Origin: Anastrepha obliqua
Taxonomy: Eukaryota > Arthropoda > Insecta > Diptera > Tephritidae
NCBI RefSeq assembly: GCF_027943255.1
Contig: NC_072893.1
Coordinates: forward strand, 114,513,784-114,577,783
Reading direction: 5' to 3'
DNA: 64,000 nucleotides
Position 1 is the first letter of the stretch. Every line of letters begins with the position of its first letter. Under the pieces are notes generated by a model that made no database searches, was not told where the DNA came from, and saw only the letters and a list, made by a program, of their open reading frames with translations. This document shows positions 1-9,890 of the stretch, piece after piece. The position numbers were made by a program, and so were the translations under genes.

Positions 1-1071
1 GACAGTACGAAGAGGAGTTATCTGTATGCCGCGATGTCTGAATTTGGTATCCCCAAAAAACGAATACAGCTTTGCAAGATGACGTTGCTCAACACCAGTA
101 GCGCCGTCAGAATTGGGAAGGACCTCTCCGAGCCGTTTGATACCAAACGAGGTTTTAGACAAGGTGACTCGCTGTCGTGTGACTTCTTTAACCTGATATT
201 GGAGAGCATCGTACGAGCCGCAGAACTTAATCGCTCAGGCACAATATTTTACAAGAGCGTACAATTGCTGGCGTATGCCGATGATATTGACATCATCGGC
301 CTTAACAACCGCGCTGTTAGTTCTGCCTTCTCCAAACTGGATAAAGAGGCAAAGCGAATGGGTCTGGTGGTGAACGAGGACAAAACGAAGTACCTCCTGT
401 CTTCAAACAAACAGTCGGCGCACTCGCGTATCGGCACCCACGTCACTGTAGACAGTTATAATTTCGAGGTTGTAAAAGACTTCGTCTATTTAGGAACCAG
501 CATTAACACCGATAACAATGTCAGCTTTGAAATCCAACGTAGAATCTCTCTTGCCAACAAGTGCTACTTTGGACTAACTAGGCAACTGAGCAGTAAAGTC
601 CTCTCTCGACGAACAAAACTAACACTCTACAAGACTCTCATCACACCCGTCCTAACGTATGGCGCAGAAGCTTGGACGATGACAACATCCGATGAAGCGA
701 CGCTTGGAGTGTTCGAGAGAAAGATTCTGCGTAAGATTTTTGGACCTTTGCACGTTGGCAACGGCAAATATCGCAGACGATGGAACGATGAGCTGTATGA
801 GCTTTACAACGACATAGACATAGCGCAGCGAATAAAGATCCAGCGGCTTCGTTGGCTGGGTCATGTCGTCCGAATGGATACAAACGCTCCGGCTTTGAAA
901 GTATTCGATGCGGTACCAGCTGGTGGTAGCAGAGGAAGAGGGCGGCCTCCTCTGCTTTGGAAAGATCAGGTGGAGAAGGACTTGGCTTCACTTGGTGTGT
1001 CCAATTGGCGCCGGTTAGCACGAGAAAGAAACGACTGGCGCGCTTTGTTAAACTCGGCCAAAATCGCGTAA
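1..1071 (+). CDS. Reverse transcriptase, C-terminal part, RTE-like LINE (cut by window edge)
   Basis: The frame is open from base 1, so the element begins outside the window. The 345 residues from the first ATG (34), plus 11 before it, hold the second half of a non-LTR reverse transcriptase: the GFRQGDSLSCDFFNLI motif near base 150, the catalytic YADD at about 274-285, a thumb region (LTYGAEAWTM), and a C-terminal tail with GRGRPPLLWKDQVEKDL. No RNase H or zinc knuckle follows, as expected for the RTE group. The frame is uninterrupted to a TAA at 1069-1071, so the 3' half may be a recent copy. Decayed relatives lie at 12860-13240 and 23345-23850 on the other strand. The clade is assigned by motif memory; the RT itself is certain. 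Confidence 0.88.
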   Translation, partial: DSTKRSYLYAAMSEFGIPKKRIQLCKMTLLNTSSAVRIGKDLSEPFDTKRGFRQGDSLSCDFFNLILESIVRAAELNRSGTIFYKSVQLLAYADDIDIIGLNNRAVSSAFSKLDKEAKRMGLVVNEDKTKYLLSSNKQSAHSRIGTHVTVDSYNFEVVKDFVYLGTSINTDNNVSFEIQRRISLANKCYFGLTRQLSSKVLSRRTKLTLYKTLITPVLTYGAEAWTMTTSDEATLGVFERKILRKIFGPLHVGNGKYRRRWNDELYELYNDIDIAQRIKIQRLRWLGHVVRMDTNAPALKVFDAVPAGGSRGRGRPPLLWKDQVEKDLASLGVSNWRRLARERNDWRALLNSAKIA

Positions 1072-1103
1072 GCGGTTATCGCGCCAATTAAGAAGAAGAA
1101 GAT
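1072..1103 (+). repeat. 3' end and (AAG)n tail of the RTE-like LINE
   Basis: A very short 3' untranslated stretch follows the stop codon and ends in CGCGCCAATTA followed by four AAG units. RTE-group LINEs usually end in short simple repeats rather than poly(A), so this is taken as the true 3' end. The intact RTE at 27808-31070 ends in the same kind of tail. Confidence 0.7.
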
Positions 1104-1897
1104 TCCTAATATATTTCAGAATATTCACACAAAGTTACAGAGCCTAATTCTCAATATTTCCGTAGATACAAAGCCAAAGGTAGGCGAGCGTTAGGTAGTT
1201 ACAGTTAGGTGTGACCGGACAGCTATAGTACAAACTTTATCTTCTTTTCTCGACTATTCATTTTTATGATTTCTTTGAATTGGCGTACATGAATGAACAA
1301 AAACTAGTGAGCCTTTTGAAATGAATCATAGCTTGTTCCCTTCAGTATTAAATTCTCTTCTATTTGAACTAACAAAATAGAAAAAAAAAAAATTTTCAAG
1401 ATTTTTATACCAAGTTGAAGTGAATTTTTTTTTATAGAAAGGCATTTTTTTCTTTACAACCTCCAAAAAGTTGAAATTTTGGAATTTCTCTCAGTTTTCG
1501 TAGTTCATTTAGAATAAAAAATCATGATAATTAGAAATCCATTTGAATTTTTTGCTTAAGATAATAATTACGAGCTGTATCTTGTACGCCAGTTGGAAAC
1601 TCCAGCGTTGCAGCGCTCTACTAATTTCTATGTTAAACATTTTTTCAATTTATTTTAACCAGTACAACAATTTTTTATACTTTTTAAATGTTCATTAAAA
1701 GATAGAAAAAAATTTGCAGTGCTAAATTAATTTTTTCCTTAAAAAAAAAAATCGCAAAGAGATGCAGTTTTTAGACCTCATAAACCAGGCTCCCCCCTTA
1801 AAATGCCAGCGACCGTCGTCTTCTGATCGATTGGTGTGCCACTAAAATAAAACTATCTCTCCTCTTCCTCTCCTGGATATTTCCTCTGCCCCAGAAC
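1104..1897. other. AT-rich non-coding stretch with one TTAA-type element end
   Basis: No gene seen. The stretch has many A and T runs. At about 1790-1801 it ends in a C-rich run meeting TTAA; read in reverse this gives TTAA then GGGGGG, the same layout as the ends of the elements at 44776-45499 and 62495-63386. No matching left end was found, so this would be a truncated relative. Confidence 0.4.
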
Positions 1898-1899
1898 TA

Positions 1900-2848
1900 A
1901 AGGGTTTTCTAATAACCGGGGTTATTTTGAATTTCGGTAGATGTCAAAAAGTTCAAAAGTTGAAGCTGTCATTATTTGATATTTGACAAGTAGAAACTAC
2001 GCCATTAATAAAAATGGAACGATACATGCTTAAACAACGCACTGAAATTATTAAAATTCACTATAAAAATGGTGAGAATTTGGCAGAGGCAGTTCGTAAA
2101 ACTCGAACATTTTTGGGCCATCGTGAAACACCTTGTCCGACCGCAATACAGAAATTGATGAAAAAATTCGAGCTGTTGCGACAAGTTAGTGATGTGAAGA
2201 ATAAAACCCGTGCACGTCGCTCAAGAACAGCCGAAAATCGAAAATATTGCTGTTGTAAGCGAAAGTGTTGAAGAAAACCCAGGTTTGTCCATTCCTCGTT
2301 GTTCTTTGGAATAAACATTCCACAAACGTCATTACACCGTTCTTTGCATAAATATTTGGGTCTTAGGGTTTATAAAGTGCATTTAACACAAGAATTCAAG
2401 CCGGCCGATCATCAACGACGTCGTGTCTTTGCTGATTGGGTCGTTGAAATGCATGAAAATGATCCGGAATTCCATTGAAAAATCATCTTGAGTGATGAGG
2501 CACATTTCTACCTCGGGCCCTTCGTCAGCAAGCAAAATTGTCGGATCTGGGGCTCAGAAAATCCAAGTGTTATTGTTGAAAAGCCTCTCTATCCTCAATG
2601 TGTGACTGTTTGGTGCGGTTTATGGTCCGGTGGAGTCATTGGACTTTACTTTTTCGACAATGAAGCTGGAGCAACAGTTGCGGTGAATGGATTGCGCTAT
2701 CGAGAGATGATTAACGATTTTTTATGGCCGGAATTGGATGGTATAGATCTGGACAACTTTTATTTTCAACAAGACGACGGTGCGTGCCACACAAGCAACG
2801 AAACCGTTGATCTTTTACGGGAATAACACCTCTTCTTAGAAAACCCCT
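1900..2848 (+). mobile_element. DD41D ('rosa'-like) Tc1/mariner-superfamily element, deleted copy A
   Basis: The left end, AAGGGTTTTCTAATAACC from 1900, is matched by an imperfect inverted copy ending at 2848. TA flanks both ends (1898-1899 and 2849-2850), the usual target duplication of this superfamily. The element is 949 bp, shorter than an autonomous member would need to be. It contains the broken transposase described separately. The 3' third of the gene is gone and the right TIR follows only about 20 bases after the last coding codon. Confidence 0.75.
2014..2826 (+). pseudogene. Broken DD41D transposase, third catalytic Asp deleted
   Basis: The N-terminus (MERYMLKQRTEIIKIHYKNG) is the helix-turn-helix type found with DUF4817 in this transposase family. 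The frame is lost near 2233 and again near 2309, and a TGA interrupts it near 2476. The catalytic core then resumes: SDEAHF carries the first Asp, and QQDDGACHT carries the second with one extra Asp. The gene stops at TAA around 2824, so the WPPRS..LTPLDFF block with the third Asp is missing. The family assignment rests on the 41-residue spacing seen in copy B (8965-9888). No function is expected. Confidence 0.78.
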
Positions 2849-2949
2849 TACAGTAGCATTTAATCAAAGACAGAGAAGATCCAAGTCGCCGTTCTAATAA
2901 ATATTGCCTCTTTTACTCTTCTCTGCTAGTTTGGGAGCCAGCATTACGC

Positions 2950-3510
2950 TATCGGTTCATCTTCTAATTAGATAAGTAGGTTAAAGTGAGCATATCGGTT
3001 AAGCATCTCTGTCCATGCCAAGTTTTTTGCGCGTAGGACTCGCTCTATGTACGTGCAAATAAGTGATACATTTTCTGCGCTTTTTATCATTTTTTCGATT
3101 ATGTTGTCTGTCCTTAAGGCACCCAGCCTGCCTTTGACAGCTTTCCGATCTAATTTACATCTTTCACATATAAAGAATGTGTGATCTGCATCGTGAATAG
3201 GTGCAGCTCAGTAGATGAATTCATTGGTTTTCGTTTTCCCTATTTTTATTAAAATACCCATGTTCAGATAGCCTCTCCGAACTCTTTGACATGCCATTTA
3301 TCTATGTTTGGTATAAGCTTGGTTTTACTTTCGTTCATAATGCCCGATTTTTATAAGCAGTGTTTGGTGCGAAGCCCTTCGACGATCGCTGTATTTTCGT
3401 TTAAGATGTTATTCACCTCCGAAGTCATACCATATTTCATTAGTGATGCCTTTTATATAGAGTTCTACCTCAGTGAAATTCAATTTTTTTCAAATTAGGT
3501 CCTTGAAACC
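2950..3510 (-). pseudogene. R1-clade LINE, C-terminal remnant
   Basis: Reading the minus strand with frame changes gives a stretch like the end of R1-type ORF2 proteins: a piece resembling IPNIDKWHVKEFGEA, then NMGILIKIGKTKTNEFIY, then the zinc-knuckle area HDADHTFFICERCKLDR, then a helical tail with LICTYIERVLRAK. The Cys-X2-Cys and His positions match the CCHC knuckle that follows the RT in R1-like LINEs. No RT core is present, so this is a 5'-truncated scrap. A plus-strand relative lies at 26900-27290. The family call is moderate. Confidence 0.5.
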
Positions 3511-4400
3511 GCATTCAATTCCCTATCAAGAAGTATTTAACTCAATTCAGGAAAATTTTTTTTTGAGCTCCTATCACAGCACGTTTTCCATGCGGAATTG
3601 CTTGTCTCAAATCGAACGCGTCTTCAGGTGGCGAATATAGGAATTCGCTGTAGAAATGCGGTGCAGATGGGAAATAAAATACCACCCACGGACCAAAACA
3701 AGCACATACCTGCGCGGAGGCGCAAATAGACACCCTATCGCCAAGCTAGATTAGACGGGCTAGGAACTTAGCTATCTGAAACTGGTTTTGCTAACGAATC
3801 GGCATATTTAGTGCGTCGGCGAAAAAAATTGTGGAAATAAATTTCCGCCGTTTGACAAAAGATGGCTCCACCTGAAGGATGAAGCACACATGAAAAATTT
3901 AATTATAGCACATCTGCTAGCAACATAACCTATAAAAATTAGTGACTGTTCGTAAGGATATTTACTGCAAAAATTTTTCTGTATTCAAGTTGTCTACCAA
4001 AAAACATTATATGCGAGAGCTGTAGATTTGCTTTGATTTTATTATTATTTTTTTTTTTTTTGTTTTGTTTGTTACTGAACACAATTTTTGAAGATAAAGT
4101 GTGCACGAAAGATGCCCTCATTACTCCTCCACTACACTGCACAGGACAGAATTATTATTTTACTTACCAATGCTTGACAACAGGTACGGGCTCCAGTCAA
4201 TATCTATGTGGAAGCACTAAATTTGGAGGTCTTACCTCACCCGATGTATTCTCGCGATATGTCTCTTCCGCGCAGCATCCGCATCATATGAAAATATAGA
4301 TTCAAAAGATAAATAAAATTTTTTTTTCGACTTGGTCTCTCAATATTACCAGTAAATGAGAAAAAGTAGTGGCTAATAATCGATAACTTTCTTATTTCTT
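3511..4400. other. No gene recognised
   Basis: I see no convincing gene. The open frames on both strands are short and look random. A T-rich run lies near 4040-4062. Confidence 0.5.
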
Positions 4401-4404
4401 TTTT

Positions 4405-4600
4405 AGCGTGACAGTCCTGGGTGAACCACTGCTTCCGCAACTATCTTCTTCCAGATTTCTCGATCCGCTACCAAGTGAAACCATTTTGCATCTATAAATC
4501 TTCTGCCCTTAGTTCGCTTCCCAGGCGGTAGTTTTTTGAAGGCTCATTTTGGGGTTCTTTCTTCTAGCATTGTTTGTAAGTGCCCAAGCCATTCTTTCTG
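4405..4600 (-). pseudogene. RTE-like LINE, extreme C-terminal remnant
   Basis: The minus strand reads LGHLQTMLEERTPK, a stop, then KLPPGKRTKGRRFID and VADREIWKKIVAEAVVHPGL. This matches the ending of RTE-group proteins (compare RKIVDEAMVHHGL in the intact element ending at 27823). Only the last 60 residues or so remain, with one stop codon inside. It is a dead 5'-truncated copy of a subfamily distinct from the other RTE pieces here. Confidence 0.55.
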
Positions 4601-4614
4601 TGTGCCTAAGTCAT

Positions 4615-4738
4615 TCTTTCTACGTGTCGTCCTTATTATTTTAAGAATATTTTACTATAAAAAAATTTTAAAAATAATTTTTTTAAGAAAATTTTTAATA
4701 AAACAAATTTTATTAATTTTTTCAAGGAAATTTTTTTA
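4615..4738. repeat. AT-rich tandem repeat, left of mariner E
   Basis: Loosely repeated units contain TTTTATTATAAAAC-like and TTTTTTAAGGAAATTTT-like blocks. The same pattern resumes right of the mariner at 6028-6200 and again at 8580-8962 and 9891-10430, so the mariner inserted into an existing array. Confidence 0.5.
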
Positions 4739-4740
4739 TA

Positions 4741-6025
4741 ATAGGACTATGAATAATTTCGTGCGGTTTTTTTCGAAATTTGAAACTTTATTGACGTAAA
4801 ATGGTTACAAATTTAATATTCAAAGTTTTGTCCATCGCTTACTACTACTTTTTCCCATCTTTCTGGCAATTCACGGATTCCCTTTGTGAAAAATTCGGTC
4901 GGTTTTGCCGCAATCCACGAATCGATCCATTTTTTGACTTCATCGTAATTACGGAAGTGCTGGTCAGCCAGGCCATGTTGCATCGATCGGAAGAGATAGT
5001 AATCGGATGGCGCAAGGTCTGGACTATACGGCGGGTGGGGTAGGACATCCCATTTGAGCTTTTCTAAGTATGTTTTGACCACTTGTGCAACATGTGGCCG
5101 AGCATTGTCATGTTGCAAAATAACTTTGTCGTGTCTATCGGCGTATTGCGGCCGTTTTTCTCGCAGTGCTCGGCTCAAACGCATCAATTGTCGTCGGTAG
5201 ACATCCCCCGTAATCGTTTCATTCGGTTTCAGTAGCTCATAATACACAACACCCAGCTGGTCCCACCAGATACACAGCATAACCTTCAGGCCATGAATAT
5301 TCTGCGCCGACGTCGATGTTGAAGCATGGCCAGGGTATCCATACGTTGCCCGACGTTTTGGATTGTCGTAATGGACCCACTTTTCATCGCCAGTCACAAT
5401 TCGATGCAAAAAACCCTTTCTTTTGTGCCGTTGAAGCAGTTGTTCGCATGCCATAAAACGGCGTTCAACGTCTCTTGGCTTCAATTCATACGGCACCCAA
5501 TGGCCTACCTTTCGGATCATTCCCATGGCTTTTAAACGTTTGGAAATGGTTGATTGATCAACTCCCAAAGTTTTTGCAACCTCTTCTTGCGTTTGAGCCG
5601 GATCTTGATCGAGCAATTCCTCCAATTCGGTATCCATGAACTTTGGCGGCGCACCCTCGCGTTCTTCGTCTTCCAAGCCAAAATCACCACTTTTAAAGCG
5701 TGCAAACCACTTCTGGCACGTTCGCTCAGCTAGAGCATGCTCACCATAAACTTCCACCAAGATACGATGACTTTCGGCTGCTTTTTTCTTCATATTAAAA
5801 TAATGAAGAAGAATTCCCCGCAAAAACACATTATTTGGCACGAAATTCGACATTTTCAAGTGTGGTAAAAATATTGTTGTTTACGCTTCAAATAAAAAAC
5901 TTATACTGACGTTTGTGCCTTACGACAGTAGCTCTCCAATGAATGTTTGGAAATGTGGATCGATGGAATAATAATCAAGTTACGTCATCTGTTGTAAAAC
6001 CGCACGAACTTATTCATAGTCCTAT
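4741..6025 (-). mobile_element. Full-length Mos1-sized mariner (copy E)
   Basis: The TIRs begin ATAGGACTATGAATAA and match over about 30 bp with one mismatch, followed by TTCGTGCGGTTTT in both. TA flanks both ends (4739-4740 and 6026-6027). Length is 1285 bp; Mos1 is 1286 bp. It contains one uninterrupted transposase on the minus strand. Among the many mariner pieces in the window this is the only structurally complete one. It is embedded in AT-rich tandem repeat. Confidence 0.9.
4813..5853 (-). CDS. Mariner transposase, mauritiana/Mos1-like, intact
   Basis: The 346-residue protein starts MSNFVPNNVFLRG at the ATG 5851-5853; the open frame extends two codons further up only through a TTG. It catalyses cut-and-paste transposition in the nucleus. 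The N-terminal paired-type helix-turn-helix region covers about residues 1-110, followed by the mariner signature WVPYEL near 120. The three catalytic aspartates lie in VTGDEKW (D156), LQHDNARPH (D249) and YSPDLAPSDY (D284). Spacing between the last two is 34, giving DD34D, and the numbering equals that of Mos1 (345 residues). No stops or frameshifts are seen, so the enzyme could be active. Subfamily assignment is by similarity to remembered Mos1. Confidence 0.93.
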   Translation of the reverse strand: MSNFVPNNVFLRGILLHYFNMKKKAAESHRILVEVYGEHALAERTCQKWFARFKSGDFGLEDEEREGAPPKFMDTELEELLDQDPAQTQEEVAKTLGVDQSTISKRLKAMGMIRKVGHWVPYELKPRDVERRFMACEQLLQRHKRKGFLHRIVTGDEKWVHYDNPKRRATYGYPGHASTSTSAQNIHGLKVMLCIWWDQLGVVYYELLKPNETITGDVYRRQLMRLSRALREKRPQYADRHDKVILQHDNARPHVAQVVKTYLEKLKWDVLPHPPYSPDLAPSDYYLFRSMQHGLADQHFRNYDEVKKWIDSWIAAKPTEFFTKGIRELPERWEKVVVSDGQNFEY

Positions 6026-6027
6026 TA

Positions 6028-6208
6028 CAAAAAAATAAACTTTGTTATACTCATTATAAAATAACTTGTATTACATTTTTTCAAGACAATTTTTTTATAA
6101 AATAACTTTTTCAAACTTTGTTTTTGTAACAAAAATTTGAATATCATTTTAAACTAATTTGTTTTTCAATAAAATTTTATTATAAAACAACTTTCTCAAT
6201 AAAAACCG
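6028..6208. repeat. AT-rich tandem repeat, right of mariner E
   Basis: This continues the array interrupted by the mariner: repeated TATAAAACAACTTT and TTTTCAA blocks. It ends where the long-TIR element begins at 6209. Confidence 0.5.
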
Positions 6209-7509
6209 CACCGCGTTACACACATTCTGTCCTATGAACCAAATATACTTTTTCGGAAAGGGGATAAAAAATAAAAATAGACGTGTATCGGCGATTTTCA
6301 TGTACACGTCACAATTTTTTTTTTTTGTATTTTACAACTTAAAACGAGCAATTCTTGTATGCATATCTGTATAGCCACACGATCTCAGGATTAGCTTAAC
6401 GGATTTGAATGAAATTGGGCACACAGATAGTGTATCATATTTCTAGACTTCTCACCTAGGTGCTGCCACTGAAAATGTTTCACAGGGTTGCCACCTGTTC
6501 GAAATTAAAAAAAAATTGCATGAGATATGCCGATGTGGGTATCAAAAGAAAGGTATTTCACTCCGCATTACAATAGAGATATAAAACCCCGAACTTTTTT
6601 ATTAATTTTATTATATTAGAATTAAAAATTGTTACATTAAAAATCCCGATCTTAGTGCAATTTAAAAAATTCGTCATATGGAATACTGCTACGTCGATCA
6701 CAAGCGGCTGTTATTTTAAAATCAACCGCCACTATATTCCACTGCTTAAAGCGTGATGCAAAGAGTTCGGCTGTTCCCTTTGACAAATTTCCTTCTCGTA
6801 CAAGGTCATTGAAGTCGGCTTGCGTTACTAAATGCGGCACTGCAGTCCCAAGTTGACTGGGTGTTGGTACAAATTCCGATACTTCTGGTTCCCCGCATCT
6901 CGCATTCGATGCAAGAAATGTTGATAGCATTGTTGGTGCTACTGTTGGTTCTCCATCCCTTAATTCGGGAACATCATCAAAAATCTCCATTGAAGCCGCT
7001 ATACGTTCTTCTGGTGAGTACAGAACCGCTGGAATAACCGATTCTGCATTAGCGTAGCGAATTTTGTTGCGGCGAAAGTATTGGTACCCTTTAGTTTGAG
7101 TAAAAGTTACGCAAAAGTAGCACAGTTCACTGCAGTGCTCCGTACGTGGTAGTCAAATTGTTGGTACAGTGTACTTTATTGAAATATACAGAAAGACGTT
7201 TTCGCGCAACAGAACTTAAAACAATTGTCAAAGTATACGTCTCCTAGTAGCGCAACTGTCAGATGATCGGAACTTCCGGAACTGGAACAAACAGCGCGAT
7301 TGGATCACGGAAAAAGGGTTAAAAATTGATCCAAAGTTTTTCACACAGGCGGACTACGAGCTCTATATTTTATACATAAAAAAAAAAATTCTGTCGTGTA
7401 CATGAAAATCGCCCATACACGTGTATTTTTATTTTTTCTCCCCTTTCCGAAAAAGTAATATATATTTGGTTCATAGGACAGAAAAAAAGTTCGTTTTTGT
7501 AACGCAGTG
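6209..7509. mobile_element. Long-TIR DNA element of unassigned family
   Basis: About 130 bp at the left end (6209-6345) is repeated inverted at the right end (about 7375-7509), with small indels. Shared blocks include GCGTTACA, TCTGTCCTATGAACCAAATA, TTTTTCGGAAAGGGG and GCGATTTTCATGTACACG. The outermost bases are CAC(C/T)GCGTTAC. I could not settle a target duplication. The 1.3-kb interior holds part of a protein-coding region on the minus strand, so this is probably an internally deleted copy of a larger element. I do not recognise the superfamily. Confidence 0.65.
6652..7152 (-). pseudogene. Fragment of a Cys-motif protein of the long-TIR element, function unknown
   Basis: The minus strand is open from 7152 down to the stop at 6652, 166 residues, with the first ATG at 6990. 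The upstream part contains HCSELCYFCVTFTQTKGYQ, a likely zinc-binding Cys pattern. The downstream part contains LVTQADFNDLVREGNLSKG followed by an FKQWNIV block. I remember similar pairs of motifs (Cys-X2-Cys block, then 'LTQ..LNDLVRDLNLSK') in uncharacterised repeat-associated proteins of hydra, molluscs and insects, but cannot name the family. It ends soon after, where those proteins continue, so it is truncated. No catalytic motif is visible. Confidence 0.45.
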
Positions 7510-7529
7510 AAGGTCTTCACAAATATATT

Positions 7530-8565
7530 ATATTTAAGGCTGAGCCAATATGCTGAATAAATACTATATGATTAGAAAGCAGGGCTTCATAGTCATGCAA
7601 ACCTTTGAAAAACTATATGAATACGACATTTATATTCACTGTCTATTTATTGATTTTCAGCAGGTATTTGATAGCATAGACCGAAGTAAAATAAAATACT
7701 TGTTGCAGCATACCAACAAAGCTTATTGAACTTGTTACTATGACCCTTACACCAAAAGTTATAGTGCAAGGAAAATGTACGGAACCCTTCTTTATTGCCT
7801 CAGAGGTTAAACAAGGAGATGCCCTCTCAACACTGATATTTAACCTGGTGCTATATACAATACTAAACGAAATAAACCCGAATTGAAGCATATACAACAA
7901 GCCATTCCAAATGTGTGCCTATGCAGATGATATACTAATAATGGCAAAAACTAGAAATGAGCTGCAGGCTGCGTGCAAAAAGCGGGCGAAAAGAATACAT
8001 CTAGCTGGACTGGTAATCAATGAGTTCACCTACATTGGCCATTGCATTAGCAGCCAACCAAAATATGTCGCTAGCAATCAATGACAGAATACGGGCACTC
8101 AACGGCCAGCTCAGATCTAAAATATTACCGCGTGAGCAAAACTTAAGAATATATAAAGCACTGATACGACCTGTGCTTACATATGGCTTTGAAATTTGGA
8201 CGCTGAAAGTTAACGAGACAAAACAGGTAATGTGCTTTGAAAGAAGAGTGCTCCGAAAGATCTATGGTCCGCTTAGACTGGCAGATGGCACTTCTCGCAT
8301 TAGGCACAATGTCGAACTGGAAGGCATATTTAAGAAGGAAACTATAATAAGAAAGAATGTCAAGAGAGCGATCAATGAGAAAGGCACTAGAACTTCGCCC
8401 AATTGGAGAAAGAAAAAGAGGACGCCCGAGAAAAAGGTGGTAGAAGATGTGGAAGCGGATCTTAGGAAAATACGCGTGCATTGTTCGAGGGAAGTGGCTG
8501 TAAATCGAGATCGATGGCAAGAAACTCTGAAGGAAGCAATGGTTCACCAAGGACTGTGGCGTTAA
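7530..8565 (+). pseudogene. Decayed RTE LINE copy related to 27808-31070
   Basis: Short in-frame pieces follow the intact RTE at 27808-31070: FEKLYEYDIYIH, then FSRYLIA-like motif A, then CAYADDILIMAK near 7914 with the catalytic YADD intact, then a 181-residue open end from 8020. That end has IRALNGQLRSKILPREQ, LIRPVLTYGFEIWTLK, VLRKIYGPLRLADG and the final EAMVHQGLWR. Stops and frameshifts break the RT core between 7530 and 8020 and the endonuclease is missing, so it is a 5'-truncated dead copy. Confidence 0.8.
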
Positions 8566-8579
8566 GTAGAAGAAAAACT

Positions 8580-8962
8580 TTCTCATACTTATTTTTTGAT
8601 GGAAACTTAATTATTAAACAGTTCTCTAAAATTTAGTTTCTAAAAAAATTTTACTGTAAAATAAACTTTAAAACTTATTTTTTCGGAAAATTTTTTATTA
8701 AACAACTTTTATTAAATTTTTGTCAGAAAATTTTGTTATGAAAAATAAAGAAAACTTTCTTAAACTTAGCTTTTTAAGAAAAATTATATTGAAAAAAAAC
8801 CTTTTAAATCTAGTTTTTTTAAGAAAATTTTATTATAAAACCACTTTTTAAATATATTTTTTTTTTGTAATTTTTGTTATAAATTAACTTTCTTTAACTT
8901 ATCTTCTAAGGCATTTCTTTATAAAACCAGTTGCATTGAATTTTTTTAAAGAAATTTTATTA
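8580..8962. repeat. AT-rich tandem repeat, left of DD41D copy B
   Basis: About seven loose units of 50-60 bp share TATAAAACAACTTT, AAACTTATTTTTT and AAGAAAATTTT blocks. Element B at 8965-9888 is inserted in the array, which continues at 9891. Confidence 0.6.
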
Positions 8963-8964
8963 TA

Positions 8965-9888
8965 AAGGGTGGTTAAGTTTCAAAGGCCGGTGTTGATTTT
9001 AAATAATACACAATTTTTTTAGGAAACTATTGTCATTTCTCTTTATTATGATAACATTGGTATGGCTCAATTACGTACAAAATAAAATATTGGCCAAATG
9101 GCCGCTGCGGCCTCGGCGGCACACCTCCATCCGATGGTCCAAATTTTCGATGACGCTGAGGCATAATTGAGGTTCCATGTTCCGAATTATCTCATCCTTT
9201 AGCTCTTGAATTGTTGCTGGCTTATCGACGTACACCTTTTTTTTTAAATAACCCCAAAGAAAGAAGTCCAACGGTGTCAAATTACATGATCTTGGCGGCC
9301 AATTGACATCGCCGCGACGTGAGATTATTCCGCCATCAAATTTTTCGCGCAAAAGAGCCATTGTTTCGTTCACTGTGTGACAAGTGGCACCGTCCTGTTG
9401 AAACCACATGTCGTCCACATCCATATCTTCCGATTCGGGTCATAAAAAGTTCGTTATCATCTCACGATAGCAAACACTATTCACAGTAATTGCCTGACCG
9501 GCCTCATTTTGGTAAAAATACGGCCCAATGATGCCGCCGGCCCATGAACCGCACCAAACAGTCACTCTCTGTGGGTGCATTGGTTTTTCGGCAAACACTC
9601 TTGGATTATCATTCGCCCAAATGCGGTAATTCTGCTTATTGACGAATCCATTGAGGTGAAAGTGTGCCTCATCACTGAAGATGATTTTCTTCGAAAATTG
9701 GTTATTCACTGTTACCATTTCCTGCCACCAAGCCTGAATAACTTTAACGCGTTGCTCGATTGTGCACCTTTCCATGGTTCAAATTGAGTTAGTCTGAAAT
9801 TTAAAAATGTCAAATGAAATGCAGAAAAAAACTTGACGTTTAGGTGTGTTTCACATTCAACATCCGCTCTAGACATTTAACCACCCTT
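8965..9888 (-). mobile_element. DD41D ('rosa'-like) element, deleted copy B
   Basis: The ends are AAGGGTGGTTAA and its inverse, with TA on both sides (8963-8964 and 9889-9890). Length is 924 bp. The TIR and subterminal sequence match copy C at 52034-52915, so the two form one subfamily. The region coding for the end of the DNA-binding domain and the start of the catalytic domain is deleted. Confidence 0.85.
9071..9775 (-). pseudogene. Broken DD41D transposase (copy B)
   Basis: The start MERCTIEQRVKVIQAWW is fused by deletion to the segment before FSDEAHFHLNGFVNKQN, removing most of the helix-turn-helix domain. The first Asp (SDEAHF), second (QQDGATCHT) and third (CNLTPLDFFLWGY) are all still encoded. 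There are 41 residues between the second and third, which is the DD41D hallmark. An in-frame stop splits the gene near 9437-9439, between ITNFL and PESEDMDVDD. The reading frame otherwise runs to the stop at 9071. It cannot make a full transposase. Confidence 0.85.
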
Positions 9889-9890
9889 TA

